The position numbers and the translations under genes are program-made. A stretch of DNA of 19,680 nucleotides, taken from the NCBI GenBank assembly GCA_002449635.1, contig DJXF01000018.1:1-19680 (forward strand). Reading direction: 5' to 3'. This DNA is from Clostridiales bacterium UBA7011 (GTDB taxonomy: Bacteria > Bacillota > Clostridia > Oscillospirales > Butyricicoccaceae). Of the stretch, positions 13,548-19,680 are shown piece by piece (the stretch's first letter is position 1; the number at the start of each line of letters is the position of its first letter). The notes under the pieces were generated by a model. The model was not told the origin of the DNA, did no database searches, and saw nothing but the letters and a program-made list of their open reading frames with translations.

Positions 13548-13605
13548 CCGTTTCTGCGTTTGGGCTCGCGGAAGAAATACAGCCGCAGCTTGTCCGGCCC
13601 TGCTC

Positions 13606-13634
13606 TTGAATCACAGAGAGAATTATGGTAATAT
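13606..13634 (+). promoter_or_regulatory. Promoter of the lipoprotein gene
   Basis: TTGAAT (13606-13611), a 17-base spacer and TAATAT (13629-13634) are present, with TGG in front of the -10. The leader to the ATG at 13692 is about 50 nt. Confidence 0.65.
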
Positions 13635-13691
13635 AGGCATGATACCTGTGGGATTCTGCGGGGATTTTATGCAAATAATGGAGATATCACT

Positions 13692-14660
13692 ATGAAAGTA
13701 AGACAAATTGCCGCGCTTGTGCTCACTGCCTGTATGCCGTTGGCTTTTGCCGGATGCGGCGGGGCGCAAAAAAACAGCGGCAGCGGCTCGGGCACTGCAT
13801 CGGTGCAGGAGGGAGCGCCGTCACTCGAGCAGATTTACGCAGCCAATACGCTGCAGAACTATGAAGATGCCCATATTCAGCCGTCGATCACCGTCTGCCT
13901 GCGCGAGGGTCCGGAGAACGAGGAAACCAATATCCTTCTCACGACCTATCGTGACGCGGAGCTGGGGCTGATTACCCGCATACGGCAGACGAATGTGCCG
14001 TTCCGTTATTTCTTTACGCGGGATGATGTTACCTATTCCTGTGAGCAGGACGAAGAGGAAAACACGCTGCTGACCGTTTGCGTGGGGGATACAGCAAAGC
14101 CGGATTCGTCGGAGGATGGCGGAGAAGAGAGCATAACCTATCCGGAGCAGCTGTTCAATCGGTACAGTTTTGGCAAATACCGCAACAGAGAAACAATGCT
14201 TTCCTGTACAGACTGCGGCGATACCTATCATATTGTGACTGATATTTCCGCATTTTCCTTTCAGGACAGTGCAGGACGGACTTTTACCTACACAACGCAG
14301 GAATACGACGTGGAGAAGGAAACGCTGCGCATCATCGATACATTCCGGACCTATCGTTTTAAGGATACCAATGGCGCGGAAAAAGTTTGTACGCGCTCGC
14401 GCTGTCTGACTTACGGCAAACAGATTTTCTCGCCGCCGGAGTTTTTCATGGAGGTGCGGGACGCTGATTGGAGCCGCAGACTTACGCTGTATCACGCAGA
14501 CGGGCGGAAACAGCTCATCGACCTGCCCAAAGGCATTCCGGTAGGCCTTGAGGCGCCCGATGGCTATCAGTGCTATGCGGACAGACACAATGAAACGGTC
14601 TATTCCCCCTCGGCAGATGACGGAGAGGAGGATCTGACCCTTTATATCGCAGAACCGTAA
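13692..14660 (+). CDS. Predicted lipoprotein of unknown function
   Basis: The 322-residue product begins with a basic n-region, a hydrophobic core and a lipobox-like AFAGC with the lipidated cysteine at 22 (MKVRQIAALVLTACMPLAFA, then GCGG). A Gly/Ser-rich tether (about 23-36) follows, so it is very probably exported and anchored to the outer face of the membrane. The rest is mostly beta-type sequence with many short aromatic and threonine-rich strands, reminiscent of bacterial lipoproteins with beta-sandwich or LolA-like folds, but I recognise no family. The mature part has six cysteines beyond the lipidated one, including a closely spaced pair (SCTDCGD). The gene has its own promoter, a GGAG SD and a strong terminator, so it is not in an operon with the glycosyltransferase that follows. 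Confidence 0.8.
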   Translation: MKVRQIAALVLTACMPLAFAGCGGAQKNSGSGSGTASVQEGAPSLEQIYAANTLQNYEDAHIQPSITVCLREGPENEETNILLTTYRDAELGLITRIRQTNVPFRYFFTRDDVTYSCEQDEEENTLLTVCVGDTAKPDSSEDGGEESITYPEQLFNRYSFGKYRNRETMLSCTDCGDTYHIVTDISAFSFQDSAGRTFTYTTQEYDVEKETLRIIDTFRTYRFKDTNGAEKVCTRSRCLTYGKQIFSPPEFFMEVRDADWSRRLTLYHADGRKQLIDLPKGIPVGLEAPDGYQCYADRHNETVYSPSADDGEEDLTLYIAEP

Positions 14661-14667
14661 TCAAAGG

Positions 14668-14697
14668 ATCCGACAGAGCTTTCTGTCGGATTTTTTT
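14668..14697 (+). terminator. Terminator of the lipoprotein gene
   Basis: ATCCGACAGA (14668-14677) pairs perfectly with TCTGTCGGAT (14682-14691) around GCTT. Thymines follow to 14697. Confidence 0.9.
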
Positions 14698-14782
14698 GTT
14701 CAAATTGCTTCAGGCAGATGACAGCGACAACCAGAAGCGCAGAGGTGCGGTGCGGCTTAAAAATTTTCTCGGTATTTTTAAG

Positions 14783-14811
14783 TTGATTTAATTTTTCACA
14801 GGTATGATACA
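14783..14811 (+). promoter_or_regulatory. Possible promoter of the glycosyltransferase operon
   Basis: TTGATT (14783-14788) lies in AT-rich DNA. Possible -10 boxes are TGATAC (14805-14810, spacer 16) and GATACA (14806-14811, spacer 17). Neither is a good match. The placement between a strong terminator and the next SD makes a promoter in this interval likely. Confidence 0.35.
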
Positions 14812-14839
14812 TACAAACCGCACGAAGGAGTGAGAAATC

Positions 14840-15889
14840 ATGAGAAGGATTGCACTGATTCCTGCGTATGAGCCGGATGAACATCTGCTGCAGGTCCTGC
14901 GCGGACTGTGCGGGGCGGATTTTGTTCGCATTGTCATTGATGACGGGAGCGGCACGCGCTGGCGCAGCCTGTTTGAACAGGTGCCGCAGGATACCATTGT
15001 GCTGACACATGAACACAACCGGGGAAAGGGCTGTGCGCTGAAAACCGGTCTGAACTATATTCGCGAGCACTACGAGGACGCAGTTGTCGTCACAATGGAT
15101 GCAGACGGGCAGCACACCGTGCCGGATGCCATTCGCTGTGCTGAAGAAGCGGAGCGCAATCCGGGCAGCCTTGTCCTTGGCTGCCGTGCCTTTTCGGGAA
15201 AGGTGCCGCTGCGCAGTCAGCTGGGCAACCGCATCACCAGACTGGTGTATCGCGTTTCGTCCGGCGCGTCGGTCAGCGATACACAGACCGGTCTGCGCGC
15301 GTTTCACACCGCTTTGCTGCCTGCGCTGCTGGAAATAGAGGGGGAACGGTACGAGTATGAAATGAATGTACTTCTGACCTGCCCCAAACGCCAGATTCCT
15401 ATGCGCGAGGTGCCGATTGAGACGATTTATGAAAACAACAATGCCTGTTCTCATTTTCACGCGGTGCGGGATTCCTTCCGCATTTATCGGGACATTTTGA
15501 AATTTGCAGGGTCATCCTTTATCGGTTTTCTGACCGATTACAGCCTGTACAGCATCCTTGTCACAGCTTCTGCGCCGCTGGGCGCGGTCAGCGTTCCGCT
15601 GTCAAACGTGTTTGCACGTCTGGTAAGCGCAAGTGTGAATTATTTGATCAACAAGCGCTTTGTCTTTCACAACAAAGCGTCTGTCATGCGCACCGGCATG
15701 CAGTATTTTCTGCTCGCCGCCTGTATTCTCTGCGGCAATACCATTCTGATTGATTTTCTGGTCAACGGCCTGTCTGTCAACAAATTTGCCGCGAAGCTGG
15801 TGACGGAAGTGACATTCTTTACGCTGAGCTGGGTATTTCAGCGGTTCGTGATTTTCGGAAGAAAGGAGAGGGAGCATGAACAGATCTGA
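14840..15889 (+). CDS. GT2 glycosyltransferase fused to a GtrA-like membrane domain
   Basis: Residues 1-210 form a family 2 glycosyltransferase of the dolichyl/polyprenyl-phosphate sugar synthase type: IPAYEPDEHL (7-16), the nucleotide-binding DDGS (34-37), NRGKGCALKTGL (60-71), the catalytic DADGQH (87-92) and the acceptor region SDTQTGLRAF (146-155). Residues about 222-342 are a GtrA-like domain with four hydrophobic segments (SSFIGFLTDYSLYSIL, then SASVNYLINKRFVF). Known relatives load a sugar onto undecaprenyl phosphate and help move it across the membrane for decoration of surface polymers. The sugar and acceptor here are unknown. The ATG has SD AAGGAG (14824-14829). The 3' end overlaps the next gene by 14 bases. 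A third partner, a transferase using the lipid-linked sugar outside the cell, is not in the window. Confidence 0.9.
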   Translation: MRRIALIPAYEPDEHLLQVLRGLCGADFVRIVIDDGSGTRWRSLFEQVPQDTIVLTHEHNRGKGCALKTGLNYIREHYEDAVVVTMDADGQHTVPDAIRCAEEAERNPGSLVLGCRAFSGKVPLRSQLGNRITRLVYRVSSGASVSDTQTGLRAFHTALLPALLEIEGERYEYEMNVLLTCPKRQIPMREVPIETIYENNNACSHFHAVRDSFRIYRDILKFAGSSFIGFLTDYSLYSILVTASAPLGAVSVPLSNVFARLVSASVNYLINKRFVFHNKASVMRTGMQYFLLAACILCGNTILIDFLVNGLSVNKFAAKLVTEVTFFTLSWVFQRFVIFGRKEREHEQI

Positions 15890-16802
15890 GAAGAGGCGCC
15901 GGATGCACTGGAGCGCGCTGTACGCCGCGGTGCTTGTGCTGTTTTCCGCCTACGTGCTGCTCGATACCTTTGTCATTCCGCGCAGCTATGCGATTGTACA
16001 GCGGGACGAGGTGCAGACCGATACGGACGCGAACACAGATGCGCAGGAAAATGACGGTGAAAACGCTGTAATAACCGACACAAGCTATGAAAGTGAAGGG
16101 GTATCCATCAAGCTGACAACTTCACGCTATGACGATACAACTGTTTATACAGCGGATATTGTTCTGTCAGAAGGCCAGACGCTGGAGACTGCGCTCGCCA
16201 ATGACACATTCGGACGCAACATTACGCAGAAAACTTCGGAAATTGCGGCGGCAAATCAGGCAATTCTGGCGGTAAACGGTGACTACTACGGCGCACAGAA
16301 CAGCGGATATGTCATTCGAAACGGCGTTCTGTACCGCAGCACATCTTCCGGTTCCGATCAGGAGGATCTGGTCATATACAAGGACGGCACATTCGAGGTG
16401 ATTCGGGAAGGCGATGTGACGGCACAGGAGCTGCTGGACAACGGCGCGTGGCAGGTTCTGTCGTTCGGACCGCAGCTGGTTGCGGACGGGGACATATCGG
16501 TCAGCGAAAACGATGAGGTCGGCAGGGCAATGGCAAATAATCCGCGCTCCGCAATCGGGCAGATCGAAGAGGGACATTATGTGATTGTCGTCGCAGATGG
16601 ACGGACCAGCGAAAGCACCGGACTTTCCCTGTATCAGCTGGCGCAGTTTATGCAGGACCTTGGTGTTGAGACGGCGTATAATCTGGACGGCGGGGGCTCT
16701 TCCACGCTGTATTTTAACGGCAGCGTAGTCAACAATCCGACGACAAACGGCCGGCATATTTCAGAAAGGAGTGTGAGCGACATTGTTTACATCGGCGCAT
16801 AA
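15876..16802 (+). CDS. Membrane-anchored phosphodiester glycosidase family protein (NAGPA domain)
   Basis: The 308-residue protein has a basic N-terminus, one membrane segment (about 11-35, uncleaved anchor), an acidic Asp/Thr-rich spacer (about 45-70) and an extracellular phosphodiester glycosidase domain (about 75-308). Family hallmarks are AVNGDYYG (132-139), NPRSAIGQ (222-229), the glycine-rich NLDGGGSSTLY (269-279) and the terminal RHISERSVSDIVYIGA. The family is named for the mammalian enzyme that removes GlcNAc from GlcNAc-1-phospho-mannose. Bacterial members are thought to act on exopolysaccharide or wall polymers, but few substrates are known. It overlaps the glycosyltransferase gene by 14 bases and the next gene by 20, so all three are probably translated together. 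SD: AAAGGAGAGGGAG just upstream. A second in-frame ATG nine codons in is a weaker choice. Confidence 0.88.
   Translation: MNRSEKRRRMHWSALYAAVLVLFSAYVLLDTFVIPRSYAIVQRDEVQTDTDANTDAQENDGENAVITDTSYESEGVSIKLTTSRYDDTTVYTADIVLSEGQTLETALANDTFGRNITQKTSEIAAANQAILAVNGDYYGAQNSGYVIRNGVLYRSTSSGSDQEDLVIYKDGTFEVIREGDVTAQELLDNGAWQVLSFGPQLVADGDISVSENDEVGRAMANNPRSAIGQIEEGHYVIVVADGRTSESTGLSLYQLAQFMQDLGVETAYNLDGGGSSTLYFNGSVVNNPTTNGRHISERSVSDIVYIGA
16765..16771 (+). promoter_or_regulatory. Shine-Dalgarno supporting a TTG start
   Basis: AAAGGAG lies 11 bases before TTG 16783. An in-frame TGA at 16774-16776 prevents any earlier start, and the first ATG (16810) has no SD. This decides for the TTG. Confidence 0.55.
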
Positions 16803-17211
16803 TTCCCGCATGCTCAGACAAAGCAGCGTGCGTTATCTCATGGCAGCATTGCTCTGCAGCATCTTTTCGGCTGTTTATGAGACGTTCAGTCACGGCGTTT
16901 ATTCGCCTTATATGGTGCTGCTGTTCGCAGTTCCGCTGCTGCTCGGCGCACTTCCGCTCGCGTTATTGAGCCGAAGCCGGCTGCGGCTCCCTTCGGGCGG
17001 TGCACTGAAATGCTGGCGTGCCGGCATTCAGACGCTGACAGCCGGAAGCTGTCTGACCGGTGTTCTGGAGATTTATGGGACGGATTCTCCGTATCTGCGG
17101 ATATATGCCGCGGCGGGGGGCGCGCTGCTTGCGGCAGGTGCGGTTTGGTACGCAATTTCCCTGTGCACAGGAAGAACGGGAGCAAAGCAGCTCAAAACAG
17201 AACAATCATAA
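16783..17211 (+). CDS. Small membrane protein of unknown function
   Basis: The product is 142 residues and hydrophobic. Predicted spans are at about 18-36 (MAALLCSIFSAVYETF), 43-63 (MVLLFAVPLLLGALPLALL), 81-98 and 107-127 (IYAAAGGALLAAGAVWYAI), so probably four helices with short, basic loops and a hydrophilic tail. I recognise no family. Translation most likely starts at TTG 16783, which overlaps the glycosidase gene by 20 bases behind a good SD. An ATG at 16810 would give 133 residues. The overlap indicates a shared job with the glycosyltransferase and glycosidase, perhaps as a membrane partner in surface glycan processing. A terminator follows the stop by about 17 bases. Confidence 0.75.
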   Translation: MFTSAHNSRMLRQSSVRYLMAALLCSIFSAVYETFSHGVYSPYMVLLFAVPLLLGALPLALLSRSRLRLPSGGALKCWRAGIQTLTAGSCLTGVLEIYGTDSPYLRIYAAAGGALLAAGAVWYAISLCTGRTGAKQLKTEQS

Positions 17212-17228
17212 AAAACAGATAATAAGAG

Positions 17229-17268
17229 AAACGGCGTTCCGCTGCAGTGCACAGGGGACGCCGTTTTT
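17229..17268 (+). terminator. Terminator of the glycosyltransferase operon
   Basis: AAACGGCGT (17229-17237) pairs with ACGCCGTTT (17258-17266), with a further CC/GG possible inside the loop. Five thymines run to 17268. Confidence 0.8.
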
Positions 17269-17291
17269 GTGCGTTCCGCATGCACTTTTGC

Positions 17292-17330
17292 AAAAAAATG
17301 CCTGCCTTTCCGGTGTGCGGAAGGACAGGC
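17292..17330 (-). terminator. Terminator of the kinase / radical SAM operon
   Basis: On the minus strand 17330-17318 and 17312-17300 form a 13-position stem with one mismatch and one wobble. The uracil-rich run ATTTTTTT follows (17299-17292). It lies 24 bases after the radical SAM stop and faces the opposing terminator at 17229-17268. Confidence 0.85.
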
Positions 17331-17353
17331 GGGGTATTTTGAAGGATGAGAGG

Positions 17354-17971
17354 TCAGTCCTCCCACGGACGGATGCGGTAGCGTGCGCCGATTTGTGCGC
17401 AGATCGCACGGCACTGCTCCTCTTCCTCGTGGGTGATTGTGGTGGAAACTGTGGTCATCACGACCTCATGGACAGCACTGACACAGTCGCGTGCAAAGCG
17501 CAGCATGGCATCAAAGGACTGCTCGCCGAATTTGCTGCGTGTCAGGCGCAGATACTCCTGTGCGTTCGGCGTGTTCAGACTGATGGAGACCACATCAATC
17601 CGTCCGGTCAGCTGCGGGGCAATGGGCTTTCCGTGGATTAAGTCACCGAGACCGTTGGTATTGATGCGGATTTTCATGTCAGGGGAGAGGGACTTGATAT
17701 AATCTGCAGTGCGCAGCAGAACATCCAGCCGTTCGGTCGGCTCGCCAAATCCGCAGAAAACCACCTCGCTGTAACGGCTGAGATCGCGGGTGCTGATGGC
17801 AGCGGCAATCTCTTCGAAGGACGGCTCGTGCTCCAGCCACAGACCGCCCGAATTGCCGACGCGGTCCATGGTTTGGCGCAGACAGAACGTGCAGGCGCAC
17901 GGACAGCGGTTGGTCAGATTGATATATAATCCGTCGTGTACATCGTATACAATCGTCATTTCTTTTTTCAT
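17354..17971 (-). CDS. Radical SAM protein of the TatD-linked type
   Basis: The 205-residue protein is a short radical SAM enzyme. The [4Fe-4S]-binding CxxxCxxC is C23, C27 and C30 in NLTNRCPCACTFCLRQ. Later come the GFGEPTERL segment (SAM-binding GGE-like) and RINTNGLGD, typical of the family. The small size and the opening MTIVYDVHDGLYINLTNRC match the group often found fused or adjacent to TatD-family nucleases, although no tatD is visible here. No reaction is known for this group. The ATG at 17971-17969 has the SD GAGGAGG (17977-17983) and is favoured over an upstream ATG at 18019 that would run into the kinase gene. It lies 10 bases downstream of the kinase stop, so it forms an operon with it and ends at a strong terminator. 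Confidence 0.88.
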   Translation of the reverse strand: MKKEMTIVYDVHDGLYINLTNRCPCACTFCLRQTMDRVGNSGGLWLEHEPSFEEIAAAISTRDLSRYSEVVFCGFGEPTERLDVLLRTADYIKSLSPDMKIRINTNGLGDLIHGKPIAPQLTGRIDVVSISLNTPNAQEYLRLTRSKFGEQSFDAMLRFARDCVSAVHEVVMTTVSTTITHEEEEQCRAICAQIGARYRIRPWED

Positions 17972-17981
17972 AGTTTCCTCC

Positions 17982-18815
17982 TCAACGAAGCGTGGTGAGA
18001 AATTCCTCGAAGCACACACCGTCTGTTTTGGGAATCTGCATTTCGATGGAACGCAGAATACACTTCTTTACAAAGCGCGATGCTTTTCGCACGCTTTGCT
18101 CAAACGGAACGTGATTGACTGCATCTGCCGCCACAATCGACGAGAACACATCGCCGGTTCCCGACCGTTCGCTGCCGATGCGCAGCGTGCGCAGCAGCTT
18201 TGCCTCACCGCCGCGCTGATAAATGAGGTTGGAGACATAGGTTTTTTGCGGCACGCCGGTGATGACAAGCTTTTCCGGTCCCTGCTCGCCGAGCGCGTGT
18301 GCCAGCTGAATCAGTTCGCGCGTGGTCCAGTGGCCGCTGTGATACGGCGTATCCGTCAGAATACAGGCTTCCGTCAGATTGGGCGTCAGGATATCGGCAA
18401 AGGCGACAAGCTGCTTCATTGCCTGACAAAGCGCAGGTGTATAGGTCGCATACGGCTTGCCGTGATCCCCCATGACAGGATCGACGATGACTGTCGTGCG
18501 GGTGGTGTAAAAGTCCTCAATAAACCGTTTGACAATCTCGATCTGATGTTCCGAACCGAGAAATCCGGTTTGAATGCCGTCAAATTCCAGATGAAGCTTT
18601 TTCCATTTGTCAATGTACGACTGCATTTTCTCCGTGTAGTCGTCGAAGAAAAAGTCCGGAAAGCCGGTGTGGTTGGAGAAAATCGATGTGGGGACAGGAC
18701 AGCACTGCACGCGCATCGCAGACAGAATGGGCATGGACACCGCAATGGAGCACCGCCCGAAGCCGCAAAAGTCGTTGATGACAGCAATTTTCTTTTGTCT
18801 GTTGTGGTCAGTCAT
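17982..18815 (-). CDS. Pyridoxal/pyridoxamine kinase (ribokinase superfamily)
   Basis: The 277-residue soluble kinase phosphorylates a B6 vitamer (pyridoxal, pyridoxamine or pyridoxine) with ATP to salvage the PLP cofactor. Visible features are an N-terminal INDFCGFGRCSIAVSMPILSAM (PdxK/PdxY-type substrate region), VDPVMGDHGKPY (about 112-123), TPNLTEA (about 144-150) and the ribokinase signature SGTGDVFSS with the catalytic Asp. Length fits PdxY-like enzymes. Related thiamine-pathway kinases (ThiD) have a different N-terminus. The ATG at 18815-18813 follows AAGGAGT (18821-18827). It is the first gene of a two-gene unit with the radical SAM gene. The PLP it makes would serve, among others, the aminotransferase encoded just upstream, though the two have a terminator between them. 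Confidence 0.9.
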   Translation of the reverse strand: MTDHNRQKKIAVINDFCGFGRCSIAVSMPILSAMRVQCCPVPTSIFSNHTGFPDFFFDDYTEKMQSYIDKWKKLHLEFDGIQTGFLGSEHQIEIVKRFIEDFYTTRTTVIVDPVMGDHGKPYATYTPALCQAMKQLVAFADILTPNLTEACILTDTPYHSGHWTTRELIQLAHALGEQGPEKLVITGVPQKTYVSNLIYQRGGEAKLLRTLRIGSERSGTGDVFSSIVAADAVNHVPFEQSVRKASRFVKKCILRSIEMQIPKTDGVCFEEFLTTLR

Positions 18816-18929
18816 ATTGGACTCCTTTTTCAGGCCGATCAGGTAGGTTTGCTTTTTTCAGCAGCGAGCCGTTTTTTTCTTCTTTTCCGATTGTCTGCCG
18901 AAAGCTGCGTGCCGCAGAACGGACACAAC

Positions 18930-18971
18930 AAACAGGCCGCCGACACGATGGGTGTCAGTCAGCCTGTTTTT
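18930..18971. terminator. Terminator after the aminotransferase gene (bidirectional form)
   Basis: The arms AAACAGGCCG (18930-18939) and the segment ending CAGCCTGTTT pair, and the inner arms CCGACA and TGTCAG extend the stem with one bulge. T-runs follow on the plus strand (to 18971) and, less purely, on the minus strand (TTTGTTG). Given the gene order its natural use is to end the minus-strand aminotransferase transcript. The kinase promoter would then lie at 18828-18929, where I see no clear -35/-10 pair. Confidence 0.75.
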
Positions 18972-19026
18972 CCGCGGCAGCCATCAAAATGTGCAGATGC
19001 ACAATCGGGTCCTGTGACGAAATGGG

Positions 19027-19680
19027 TTACAGCTCGTTTACGAATTCCTCAATGCGGTCCATGGCGGTTTCCAGATGCATCATGGAATAGGAATAGGAGA
19101 TGCGGACATGACCGCGTCCGCTTTCGCCAAACGCGCTGCCCGGAACAACCGCGACTTTTTTTGAGCGCAGCAGCTGGTCGCAGAATTTTTCGTCATCCTC
19201 CATGTATTTTTGAATGGAAGGGAAGATGTAGAATGCGCCCTCCGGCTCAAAGCATGGCATTCTCATCTCCTGCAGCCGTGTGTAGACAAAGCGGCGGCGC
19301 ATATCGTACTGTGTGCGCATATAGGCAATGTCATCCTGTCCGGTTCGCAGCGCCTCAATGCCGGCAAACTGGCTGACGGTCGGCGCGGACATGATGCCAA
19401 ACTGATGGATTTTGACGAGCGGCTGGAGCATTTCCCTTGGTGCCATGACCCAGCCGAGACGCCAGCCGGTCATCGCATACGACTTGGAAAAGCCATTGAT
19501 GACCATGGTGCGCTCCCGCATACCGGGAAGCTCGGCAAAGCAGACGTGCTTTTTGCCGCCGTAGGTCAGCTCGCAGTAAATTTCATCGGAAATAACGAGA
19601 ATATTGGTATCGCGCAGAACAGCGGCGATTTCTTCCAGCTCCTCGCGGGTCATAATGGCGCCGGTCGGATTGTTCGGGAA
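19027..19680 (-). CDS. Class I/II PLP-dependent aminotransferase, C-terminal part (runs off right edge)
   Basis: The visible 217 residues are the C-terminal half of a fold-type I aminotransferase. They begin with FPNNPTGAI (substrate/PLP loop, NNPTG) and continue with VISDEIYCELTY (Asp and Tyr contacting PLP), GFSKSYAMTGWRLGW with the Schiff-base lysine (visible residue 66), PEGAFYIFP and VRISYSYS with the carboxylate-binding arginine. The family is about 390 residues long, so the start lies beyond the window. The motif set fits the aspartate/aromatic aminotransferase-like group common in Clostridia. Whether it acts on aspartate, alanine or aromatic amino acids cannot be decided here. An ATG at 19653 is internal and not the start. 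Confidence 0.93.
   Translation of the reverse strand, partial: FPNNPTGAIMTREELEEIAAVLRDTNILVISDEIYCELTYGGKKHVCFAELPGMRERTMVINGFSKSYAMTGWRLGWVMAPREMLQPLVKIHQFGIMSAPTVSQFAGIEALRTGQDDIAYMRTQYDMRRRFVYTRLQEMRMPCFEPEGAFYIFPSIQKYMEDDEKFCDQLLRSKKVAVVPGSAFGESGRGHVRISYSYSMMHLETAMDRIEEFVNEL

Noticed and set aside
17790..19376. Plus-strand open frame of 528 codons
   Set aside because: It is antisense to the radical SAM, kinase and aminotransferase genes and runs through their control regions. It has no protein family features.

Overview
The window is about 19.7 kb of a moderately GC-rich bacterial chromosome. It looks like a Clostridia-type Firmicute, perhaps a gut Oscillospirales or Butyricicoccus-like anaerobe. 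The evidence is strong AGGAGG ribosome binding sites, TTGACA/TATAAT promoters, a T-box leader, a DUF1836 protein, a TatD-linked radical SAM protein and a phosphoketolase. The genus is inference. I see no tRNA, rRNA, CRISPR array, insertion sequence or phage gene.

Layout. (1) 1-1463, minus: 5' part of a phosphoketolase gene that runs off the left edge. (2) 1825-3171: a NYN-LOTUS putative RNase (plus) facing a DUF1836 protein (minus). (3) 3172-4983: a gene-free stretch ending in a strong terminator fused to the promoter of a MATE efflux gene. (4) 4984-5578: a gene-free, hairpin-rich stretch between the MATE gene and the end of the aro operon. (5) 5579-12989, minus: a tightly packed aromatic amino acid operon. 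A consensus promoter and a T-box leader (specifier read as UUC, Phe) precede DAHP synthase, aroB, aroC, pheA (chorismate mutase/prephenate dehydratase), aroA and an aroE-aroK fusion. (6) 13091-14660, plus: ndk, then a lipoprotein of unknown function. (7) 14840-17211, plus: three overlapping genes for a GT2-GtrA glycosyltransferase, a membrane-anchored phosphodiester glycosidase and a small membrane protein with a TTG start. (8) 17354-18815, minus: a TatD-linked-type radical SAM protein behind a pyridoxal/pyridoxamine kinase. (9) 19027-19680, minus: C-terminal part of a class I/II aminotransferase that runs off the right edge.

The genes of the aro operon work together to take erythrose-4-phosphate and PEP to chorismate and on to phenylpyruvate. 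Only 3-dehydroquinate dehydratase is missing and must be encoded elsewhere. Phosphoketolase acts on the same pentose-phosphate pool that supplies erythrose-4-phosphate. An aminotransferase could in principle finish phenylalanine synthesis, but nothing here shows that substrate. The likely regulatory logic is transcriptional attenuation by uncharged tRNA-Phe plus allosteric control of DAHP synthase and PheA through their regulatory domains.

The least explained parts are the structured gap at 4984-5578, the gap at 3232-3600 with its overlapping terminator and promoter, and the surface-glycan-like cassette at 14840-17211. I found no convincing wholly new defence or mobile system.
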